NCBI GenBank assembly: GCA_002069025.1
Contig: MWBK01000045.1
Span: 1-5,509 of the forward strand
Length of the DNA stretch: 5,509 nucleotides
Origin: Bacteroidetes bacterium ADurb.Bin302
GTDB lineage: Bacteria > Bacteroidota > Bacteroidia > Bacteroidales > Paludibacteraceae
Direction of reading: 5' to 3'
This document shows positions 1 to 5,509 of the stretch, piece by piece. A program made the position numbers and the translations under genes. The first letter of the stretch is position 1, and every line of letters begins with the position of its first letter. The notes under the pieces are model-generated. The model saw nothing but the letters and a program-made list of their open reading frames with translations, was not told where the DNA came from and searched no databases.

Positions 1-2674
1 CCTGCCATAAATAGCTATCTGTATTTTGAGTTGTTACTTGTATTTGCTTTGAATATCCTTGACATACCTCTTCTGGAGTTGTTATTGCTTCAAAAGTAGG
101 TTCGGCTTTAATTGACAAGGACAAAGTACTGGCAGTAGTACGTTCACAAACCTTATTGCCCAAATATTGTTCATAAATTATTACTGAAAATATATGTTCA
201 CCTACGCTAGTGTTTAGGGAACCTGATGTTTTTAAAACATCAAGATTAATAGTAGTTGTTTTATTGGCTATGTCTCCTGCAGGAATTGCAATATCAGTAG
301 CCCCTATAACAGCATTCCCGTCTTCTAAAAGTGTGTAATACACATCAGGACTAAAGTAATCAAAATCAAGTTTTATATTTGGAAAAGTGCCGGACTCACA
401 AGCACTTGTTTCTGATAAATCAGGCTCAAATTTTATTGTTGGGTCGGCCTTGCAGTCTATTACGTATTCCAAATAGTTACTAGAAAATAGATGTTCCATA
501 TCATACAAAGGATATATTTGACCATTTTCTAGTTGATCAACCAATTCTTGGAATTTAGTAGGGTTCGTACAATTATCAGAAGCACATACCAATACCTGTA
601 AATAAACAGTATCCGGAATCGTTGTAATTAATTGACTCCCAAGAAATGCATCTTCATAATGTATTAAATCACCAGACAAATGCATTTCTGACACATATTT
701 ATATTTACCAACAGAACCATCTGTTTTTGTTGTATCTACTTCTAATAGAAGTACACACGGATTTTCACCTACACCGAAATCTTTTTTCTCTATTCGAACC
801 GGTAATTCCTGATTTAAGCTATCAATTTTTGTTTTGGTATATGAGCCTTTTTCGGCATCGTAGAACTCTACCGAGAAAGTTGGAACACATAAATCAAGAC
901 TAATATCATCAATCAAGACATCATTTCCTTTACCACCGGCAGCATAATTAACGATTTGCATTTTATATAAACCTCCACTTCCTGTAATGTCCATTGAAGC
1001 AAAACTACGTTTCCAATTATCCTCATATTTTACTTTTGTTTCAACTTCTGACACTGTTGTCCAAAGACTGCCTACATCTTCTCTATATTGTATGCGAACT
1101 TTCATACTAATATTACCTCCTGATGATTGCTTTGCAGCTGAAGCAAACCATGCAGCAAATGTCAATTGAGAACCATTCACAAATAATTTGGTTTCTTCTG
1201 GTGTCAGTTCTCTCTCATACGCTATACTATCTGATTGATGAGTACTATAATTAATCATTAGCATTGCACCAAATGGACCTGTACCAGATGTATTATTTAT
1301 TGTATGGTCGCGCAAATCGCTACGGAACCACATATTATTACCTTCACAAACATCTACTTGCTCTCCCATATTTTTGCCTTCACCACATCCGCAATAATAT
1401 GGTGTTGTAACAACTGCATAATATCCATCATTAATTTTATAGCCATATGGCTGATATGTATATTCAGGTGCCATTCCTATTTCTTCACGACGCGAATCAT
1501 TTCCTTTTAAAGATGGTAATGTTCCAAAATCTATTCGGAATATATTTTTACCTTGACTGTTCCCATCATCACCACAATTTCTTAAAACTGATATTTTCCA
1601 TTCATTGCTGGTAACACCTTCTTGTGTCACTCTATAAGAAGTTGTTGATGCAGGTAAAAAAGCACCTGATAAAGTGTATATTGATGCTGCAGTCTCGGCC
1701 AATGTTTTCCATTCACCTCCCACCATATCTTGATATTCCCATTTGTAATTACCTGTATATCCTACAGAATATGCTGTTAAAACAATATTAGTTACAGAAC
1801 TACCTATTTCATACTCACTTACAGAGCCTGATATTGTTAGTGACTTTATGACTGACCATGAACCTTTATAATATACAGTAGAATTTCTTCCACTACTAAA
1901 ACAAGATTCGGATGTAGGTGTATATAAATTTTGCCCTGGTGTATATGGAGCCTGAAATGCAAGAATATTGTCCCATACATCATCAGAACTTGAACCATCT
2001 CTATTCCAAAAACTCATTCTTCCATATTCTGATGCTTGGGTAATTTCTGCTGACCAAATATTTCCTGATACATGAATCATTTGATACCATTTGTCATTTC
2101 TTCTTTTGTAATATCCTTGTTCAATTGAATTTGAATTACCATTCGAAGATTCAGCAGGTACAGATAACCAAACTTCCGAAAAATTAGTATTTGTATTATC
2201 AAAAAAGATAATTGTATTAGCAGGTATTGCACTTCCCTTTGCCTGTGTTATACAATCTAAAGATACAGGAGTCATACTATGTGGATAGTAATTTTTATCT
2301 CCACTACTTTTATACATTTTTACAGAAAATATACCGGAAGGACACGAAGTCATATAATCACTACCGGAAACAGAACCACCACACTTTCCTGCATTAGACG
2401 AAGCAAGTGTATACTCACAGGATACACCATCCTCCCATACGCCATTATTTCCTATCCAGTATTTATAATCAGATAAATTACCGGAATAATTAGGTATAAC
2501 AACAGTACATGTTTTTTCATCGCTATTGCCTGTAAACTCAGTTTTAACTTCGGTTGCTATTCCGTCGTATACTACTATTTTGTATGCAGCATACATAGTT
2601 TGAGTAACGATGGAAAATAAAATCAAGAATAGTACTGATATTACCGTTCTTTTTCTTTCAAATTCAGTTCTCAT
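1..2674 (-). CDS. Large secreted multidomain surface protein with signal peptide (3' partial)
   Basis: The frame is open from the ATG at 2674-2672 to the left edge: 891 codons without a stop, so the C-terminus is missing. The ATG is the likely start because a clear signal peptide (about 1-30) follows it and an in-frame TAA lies just upstream at 2701-2699. In order I see: a Cys-rich N-terminal region (31-145); an aromatic-rich segment (about 150-255), faintly like a starch-binding CBM; an Ig-like unit (about 275-365); a jelly-roll-like module (about 375-598) with DHTINN and the closing GNDVLIDDISLDLC; a beta-rich region (600-741) of no family I recognise; a further beta-rich unit (about 742-858); and the start of an Ig-like domain at the edge (EEVCQGYS, then SYLWQ). 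This matches large exported adhesin-like or matrix proteins of Bacteroidota. I infer that more Ig-like repeats and a T9SS sorting domain lie further left. The ligand is unknown and no enzyme motif is visible. Confidence 0.92.
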   Translation of the reverse strand, partial: MRTEFERKRTVISVLFLILFSIVTQTMYAAYKIVVYDGIATEVKTEFTGNSDEKTCTVVIPNYSGNLSDYKYWIGNNGVWEDGVSCEYTLASSNAGKCGGSVSGSDYMTSCPSGIFSVKMYKSSGDKNYYPHSMTPVSLDCITQAKGSAIPANTIIFFDNTNTNFSEVWLSVPAESSNGNSNSIEQGYYKRRNDKWYQMIHVSGNIWSAEITQASEYGRMSFWNRDGSSSDDVWDNILAFQAPYTPGQNLYTPTSESCFSSGRNSTVYYKGSWSVIKSLTISGSVSEYEIGSSVTNIVLTAYSVGYTGNYKWEYQDMVGGEWKTLAETAASIYTLSGAFLPASTTSYRVTQEGVTSNEWKISVLRNCGDDGNSQGKNIFRIDFGTLPSLKGNDSRREEIGMAPEYTYQPYGYKINDGYYAVVTTPYYCGCGEGKNMGEQVDVCEGNNMWFRSDLRDHTINNTSGTGPFGAMLMINYSTHQSDSIAYERELTPEETKLFVNGSQLTFAAWFASAAKQSSGGNISMKVRIQYREDVGSLWTTVSEVETKVKYEDNWKRSFASMDITGSGGLYKMQIVNYAAGGKGNDVLIDDISLDLCVPTFSVEFYDAEKGSYTKTKIDSLNQELPVRIEKKDFGVGENPCVLLLEVDTTKTDGSVGKYKYVSEMHLSGDLIHYEDAFLGSQLITTIPDTVYLQVLVCASDNCTNPTKFQELVDQLENGQIYPLYDMEHLFSSNYLEYVIDCKADPTIKFEPDLSETSACESGTFPNIKLDFDYFSPDVYYTLLEDGNAVIGATDIAIPAGDIANKTTTINLDVLKTSGSLNTSVGEHIFSVIIYEQYLGNKVCERTTASTLSLSIKAEPTFEAITTPEEVCQGYSKQIQVTTQNTDSYLWQ
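881..1552 (-). other. Jelly-roll-like adhesion/carbohydrate-binding-type module in the downstream protein
   Basis: Residues about 375-598 start with GKNIFRIDFG and end with GNDVLIDDISLDLCVP. Between them are YTYQPYGYKINDGYYAVV, the block WFRSDLRDHTINN, then FGAMLMINYS, LTFAAWFAS and NYAAGGKGND. This order (FG start, DG-Y strand, DHT loop, M-L-V/I-N strand, closing ND-x-x-IDDI-x-x-x-x-C) recurs in large secreted Bacteroidota proteins and resembles MAM or carbohydrate-binding beta-sandwich modules. I recognise the pattern but cannot assign a specific family name or ligand. A Cys cluster (YYCGCGEG, residues 428 and 430, then Cys443) sits in one loop and may form disulfides. Confidence 0.6.
1580..1852 (-). 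other. Ig-like unit in the downstream protein
   Basis: Residues about 275-365 run from VIKSLTISGSVSEYEIGSSV through YTGNYKWEYQDMVGGEWKTL to TTSYRVTQEGV and NEWKISV. A strand with Y-K-W-E-Y, a following W-K-x-L turn and a late S-Y-R-V-T strand are typical of the Ig-like units in Bacteroidota surface proteins, where the unit often comes just before the jelly-roll module, as here. It is a spacer or binding domain by analogy only. Confidence 0.55.
1910..2227 (-). other. Aromatic-rich segment, possibly CBM-like
   Basis: Residues about 150-255 read as TIIFFDNTNTNFSEVWLSV, then GYYKRRNDKWYQMIHVSGNIW, RMSFWNRDG and VWDNILAF. The order of an FFDN strand, a W on the next strand, a K-W-Y-x-M block and a later F-W-N strand recalls starch-binding modules of the CBM25/26 kind. 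This is by eye and weak: the spacing is loose, and I cannot say that the sugar-contacting residues are present. It could equally be another beta-sandwich spacer. Confidence 0.25.
2585..2674 (-). other. Signal peptide of the downstream gene
   Basis: Residues 1-30 have the three parts of a Sec signal: a charged start (MRTEFERKRT), a hydrophobic core (VISVLFLILFSIV) and a polar end, QTMYAA, with small residues suited to signal peptidase I. Cleavage is likely after Ala29 or Ala30. No lipobox Cys follows, so this is not a lipoprotein signal. The signal supports both export to the periplasm and the choice of ATG. The exact cleavage site is inferred. Confidence 0.85.
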
Positions 2675-2706
2675 AATCAAAATATTTTTAAGGTTTATTT
2701 ATTCTT
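2675..2706 (-). other. 32-base gene junction without terminator or Shine-Dalgarno
   Basis: This is the only non-coding stretch in the window. It is nearly all A and T, with just four G/C bases. It has no GC-rich hairpin that could act as an intrinsic terminator and no GGAGG-like site near the ATG at 2674. A 10-base AT palindrome, AAAATATTTT, lies within it but is too weak to form a stable hairpin. The short gap and shared direction suggest that both genes sit on one transcript. AT-rich leaders without Shine-Dalgarno pairing are normal in Bacteroidota. Confidence 0.6.
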
Positions 2707-5509
2707 TTAAAATTTAACCACTTCAATAGTTGCTCTTTGGACTGTTCCATTAGGCAAATTAATGTAATAGAAATATACTCCCGGTTCGGCAACTTCACCC
2801 TTCTTAGCAAAATTGCTGTCTATAATTCCGTCCCAACCATCGTCTCCTTCAAAAACTTTCTCACTATAACGGTTAAACACTGTTATATGATGACCTTTAG
2901 CAAACACATCATTCTTACCATTGTTTTCAGGTGTGATAGCTGTTTGCCATTTGGCTTCTACTGATACCGATTTAACAAGTGTATTACAACGTCCGCTTGC
3001 ACTTAATTCGTAAACGGTATTGACATATGGATATTCAGTGTAAGTATCTGATGATCCTTCAACTGACACTCCATTAATATTCCACTTGTATGTATCAATA
3101 GCAGCTGACTCTGTTGTTGGCGTTGCTGTGATTGTTACTTCATCTTTACCTGCCAATAACTTATCAGTTGATGCCGACAAATCGTAATCTATTTCACCTT
3201 CTATGTGAACAACTATCTCTGTCCGCTCACTCTCACATAAGCCTGCTCTAGCATCACTAACCCAATATGATGTTGTCGTGTTACTCTGTGATGCATCAAT
3301 AATAGTAGAGCGTGGCTGACCACCTACTTGTGTATCATAGAAACGTAATGTCTGATACTCAGATGTAACAAGCTCGGTTAAGGATTGAGAACCTTTGCGT
3401 GTACATTCATCGTAATTGGTAACTACAGGCTTGGTAGTAACGGCTTTGATATTAAGAGCTATCGGCTCTGCATCACCTAAACAACCACTGCTGTTTACAC
3501 TAATACCTTGAGCATAATAAAGCTGATTGCTGCTGACAGTAATCCTTGTGTCGATAATTGGTATAGTAAGCTGCTCATCTGCGTAATATGCTATGTTGTC
3601 GGCTATTGTATTTGAGCCTATTGCATCAGCTAAATCAATCTCAGCAGGTAAGCATACTTGTGGCAATTCAACAATCTCCAACATAGGTTTGGCTTTGTTC
3701 TCACTTACAACTATTGATGCTGCTCGTGTACAGTTATTATCAGGATTCGTAACGGTTAGCGTGTAAGTACCCTTGATGCTTATTGTACGATTGGCTGTAA
3801 TAACTCCGTCATTCCATCTATAACTTACTGATGACGGCGTGCCTACACTCGTAACTGTGAGAGTCGGATTAGTACATGTTAAGGTTCCAGTGGTAGGACT
3901 AAGACTTACTGTTGGAGCTGTCTTATCTTCCGTAAGAGTTATCTGTGCTGTTGAAGTACAACCGTAACGATTAGTTCCTTCTACAGAATAATTACCACCG
4001 TCGGTAATCTCTAAGCTTGTACCGGTACTCGCGTCTGACCATTCGTAGCTTACACCACCTGTGGCTGTAAGTATAACCGACTTACATGTTACAACAGGAG
4101 AATCAGCTGTAATTTCAATAGTAGGTGATGCTGTAGCATCTTGAAGCGTCGTATCATTCTGTGCTTCACAACCATTAAGTGCTGTTCCTTTAATTATATA
4201 AGTACGAGCCTCAGTAGCTATATATGTATCACCAACTGATAAATCATCCCATTCGAATGTTACAGGTACATCACTCTTAGCTGTTAAGAGTATGCTAGGA
4301 TGATTACATGTAAGTGTGTCTGTAAGTAAATCTATCCATACTGTCGGCAATACTTTATCTTCGGTAATCTGCATTGAGGATTCTGATACGCATCCGTTAG
4401 CTGCTGTTGCTCTCAAAGAATATATTCCGGGAAGGGTAATAGTTCGTGACTGAGGCATGGCAGGATCATCTAACCATTCGTAAACAATCGGTGTTCCTAC
4501 TTCAGATTCGTTACTTACTACACCTGTCTGTTGAATACTGGTAGTTGTACATGTCAACTTGTCTGATGTTGAACTGATACTGAGCTGTGGCAAAACCTTA
4601 TTATCAGAAACTAAGATGTCTGTCGTTTCTGTACATCCATTAAGACTTGTTACCGCAACTTGATATATGCGAGATTTACTTACACTTATAGTCTGTGTCG
4701 TACTATTCAAATCATCATTCCATAAGTATGTAACATTAGGAGTACTTGATGATGCCGTTAAGGTCATTGTCGGATTTAAACAAGTAAGTGTTACATCTAA
4801 TATACTTGGAGTAATAAGCAGATCTTGCGGTTTATCTTGATCGGCAAGAATAACTATCGATGATACATCTGAAGGACAGCCATTAATGTCAAATGCCATA
4901 ACATCATATATATTTGCTGTCGCTAAATCACGTACTGTGTTAACTTGATGTGTATCTAGCCACTCATAACGATAGCCTCCTGATAAGGTTGCTCTAACTA
5001 AAGGATCTGTACATGTTACAGTTGCAGGTGATGTAAGTAATGCACCTGTGTTTGGATTAGATAAAACAATACTTAAAACAGGTTTAAGCGCAACACTATA
5101 TGAATATGGGAAATCAACAGCTGATTCACAACCATCTTTCATTGCTTTAACTGTTCCTGAGTATGTTACTCCTCCTACTGTCGGATCGATAATCAATCTA
5201 TCATCTATCTCGGTTGCTGTATAACCTACGTAGGTCCATATATAACTTACTGCTGTCAGATCTGAACTTGCTGTGAAGGTTAACTCCTCACCTGCACATG
5301 TAGGTGTAGGCGATGAAACGACTGACAGTACTACAGGACGTGCATATTCGGTAACGGTAATCGGTGGGTTACTCATATCTCTCTTACAATTACCCGTTGA
5401 CGTTGCTTGTACTTCATAATTGCCTTGTTCATTACTGGTAAAGGTAATGTCACTTCCCGTGCCTGCAAGGCTGCCTACCGACACTCCGTCTTTGAATAGC
5501 GTGTATGTA
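2707..5509 (-). CDS. Large secreted multi-Ig-like repeat protein with T9SS type B sorting domain (5' partial)
   Basis: The reading frame is open from the right edge to a TAA at 2709-2707, giving 933 visible residues. The true start lies outside the window: a GTG at 5484-5482 could be taken as a start, but the eight codons before it (TYTLFKDG) continue the same Ig-like domain. Numbering from the first full codon, I see Ig-like/PKD-like units at about 1-55, 56-141, 142-224, 225-303, 304-384, 385-458, 459-528, 529-604, 605-691, 692-772 and 773-853, then a T9SS type B C-terminal domain at 854-933. Most units have a Cys in a TC motif near the start, a central Y-x-W strand and a late Cys, often in NGC. 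Proteins of this class are exported through the Sec and T9SS routes and act at the surface or outside the cell, often in adhesion or gliding; that role is inferred here. No catalytic motif is visible. It is probably co-transcribed with the next gene, 32 bases downstream. Confidence 0.93.
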   Translation of the reverse strand, partial: TYTLFKDGVSVGSLAGTGSDITFTSNEQGNYEVQATSTGNCKRDMSNPPITVTEYARPVVLSVVSSPTPTCAGEELTFTASSDLTAVSYIWTYVGYTATEIDDRLIIDPTVGGVTYSGTVKAMKDGCESAVDFPYSYSVALKPVLSIVLSNPNTGALLTSPATVTCTDPLVRATLSGGYRYEWLDTHQVNTVRDLATANIYDVMAFDINGCPSDVSSIVILADQDKPQDLLITPSILDVTLTCLNPTMTLTASSSTPNVTYLWNDDLNSTTQTISVSKSRIYQVAVTSLNGCTETTDILVSDNKVLPQLSISSTSDKLTCTTTSIQQTGVVSNESEVGTPIVYEWLDDPAMPQSRTITLPGIYSLRATAANGCVSESSMQITEDKVLPTVWIDLLTDTLTCNHPSILLTAKSDVPVTFEWDDLSVGDTYIATEARTYIIKGTALNGCEAQNDTTLQDATASPTIEITADSPVVTCKSVILTATGGVSYEWSDASTGTSLEITDGGNYSVEGTNRYGCTSTAQITLTEDKTAPTVSLSPTTGTLTCTNPTLTVTSVGTPSSVSYRWNDGVITANRTISIKGTYTLTVTNPDNNCTRAASIVVSENKAKPMLEIVELPQVCLPAEIDLADAIGSNTIADNIAYYADEQLTIPIIDTRITVSSNQLYYAQGISVNSSGCLGDAEPIALNIKAVTTKPVVTNYDECTRKGSQSLTELVTSEYQTLRFYDTQVGGQPRSTIIDASQSNTTTSYWVSDARAGLCESERTEIVVHIEGEIDYDLSASTDKLLAGKDEVTITATPTTESAAIDTYKWNINGVSVEGSSDTYTEYPYVNTVYELSASGRCNTLVKSVSVEAKWQTAITPENNGKNDVFAKGHHITVFNRYSEKVFEGDDGWDGIIDSNFAKKGEVAEPGVYFYYINLPNGTVQRATIEVVKF
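2710..2949 (-). other. T9SS type B C-terminal sorting domain (CHU_C / gliding motility-associated)
   Basis: The last 80 residues of the upstream gene carry the family landmarks in order: ITPENNGKNDVF, matching the usual PNGDGxND block; TVFNRYSEKVFEG, matching IFNRWGxxVF; GWDG; then PGVYFYYI and a final strand ending EVVKF at the stop. In this family the domain directs a protein already moved across the inner membrane by Sec through the outer-membrane T9SS translocon. The first two blocks are diverged: PENNGKND replaces PNGDGxND, and the WG of NRWG is YS. The order, spacing and C-terminal position still make the assignment firm. Confidence 0.93.
3697..5085 (-). repeat. Tandem Ig-like/PKD-like protein repeats (six best-matched units)
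   Basis: Six consecutive units of 70-83 residues lie at 5085-4837, 4836-4600, 4599-4357, 4356-4135, 4134-3925 and 3924-3697. Each has a first Cys (VTCTDP, LTCLNP, LTCTTT, LTCNHP, VTCKSV, LTCTNP), a middle strand such as YEWLD, YLWND or YRWND, and a late Cys (usually NGC, once YGC and once NNC). Most end in an acidic or polar joint such as SDNK, TEDK or SENK, followed by a Pro. The units align at the protein level but look well diverged as DNA, so they are old duplications. The paired cysteines could form one disulfide per unit, which is inference. Flanking units on both sides are related but less regular. Confidence 0.85.

Noticed and set aside
224..242. Perfect inverted repeat with 9-base arms (TGATGTTTT / AAAACATCA) around one base
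   Set aside because: It lies inside the coding frame (residues LDVLKTSG). The one-base centre is too small for an RNA loop without opening several pairs, and no U-tract or gene end is nearby, so it is probably chance in AT-rich DNA.
646..2476. Short plus-strand open frames at 646-903, 987-1169, 1304-1510 and 2279-2476
   Set aside because: All lie antisense to the continuous 891-codon minus-strand frame, whose product has a signal peptide and recognisable domains. Their products look like chance translations, rich in I, F, H and S without domain patterns.
2675..2706. A Bacteroidota promoter (TTTG at -33, TAnnTTTG at -7) before the downstream gene
   Set aside because: TATTTTG just before the ATG is one base short of the -7 consensus. 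No -33 element sits at the right distance, and the site would leave almost no leader.
2737..2964. Plus-strand open frame of 75 codons
   Set aside because: It is antisense to the T9SS sorting domain of the upstream gene, which is a clear family match; the plus-strand product has no recognisable feature.
5482..5484. GTG as the start codon of the upstream gene
   Set aside because: The same frame continues to the window edge and the residues before the GTG belong to the same Ig-like unit. No signal peptide follows the GTG, so the gene is 5' partial.
2707..5509. Bacteroidota O-glycosylation motifs (D-S/T-hydrophobic) in the repeats
   Set aside because: A few such as D-T-L and D-T-T occur, but the protein is so rich in Asp, Ser and Thr that these are expected by chance.

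Overview
The window suggests a member of the Bacteroidota, probably an AT-rich, Bacteroidales-like lineage. The strongest evidence is a protein on the minus strand that ends in a type B sorting domain of the type IX secretion system (T9SS; the 'gliding motility-associated C-terminal domain' or CHU_C family), which is confined to that phylum. The absence of a Shine-Dalgarno sequence before the second gene fits as well. I cannot name a genus.

Both genes lie on the minus strand, are transcribed from right to left and run off the window. The upstream gene (2707 to the right edge, 5' end missing) encodes at least 933 residues: about eleven Ig-like/PKD-like units in tandem, then the T9SS sorting domain. 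After a 32-base junction with no visible terminator, the downstream gene starts at an ATG (2674-2672) and stays open to the left edge: 891 codons with no stop, so its 3' end is missing. It begins with a signal peptide. A Cys-rich N-terminal region, a possible carbohydrate-binding-like segment, an Ig-like unit and a roughly 225-residue jelly-roll-like module ending in GNDVLIDDISLDLC follow. Less recognisable beta-rich sequence comes next, and a further Ig-like array appears to begin at the edge.

Together they look like a co-transcribed pair of large, multidomain, exported cell-surface or secreted proteins of the adhesin type. The first has a visible T9SS signal; the second probably has one beyond the left edge. 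Nothing in the sequence identifies a ligand or an enzymatic activity.

I found no RNA gene, insertion sequence, CRISPR array, origin or plus-strand gene. The short plus-strand open frames are all antisense to the two long genes. Coding sequence fills the whole window except 2675-2706. The content is recognisable rather than a new kind of system. The points worth a second look are the size and pairing of the proteins, the in-register Cys-containing repeats, the diverged sorting-domain motif and the base-composition difference between the genes.
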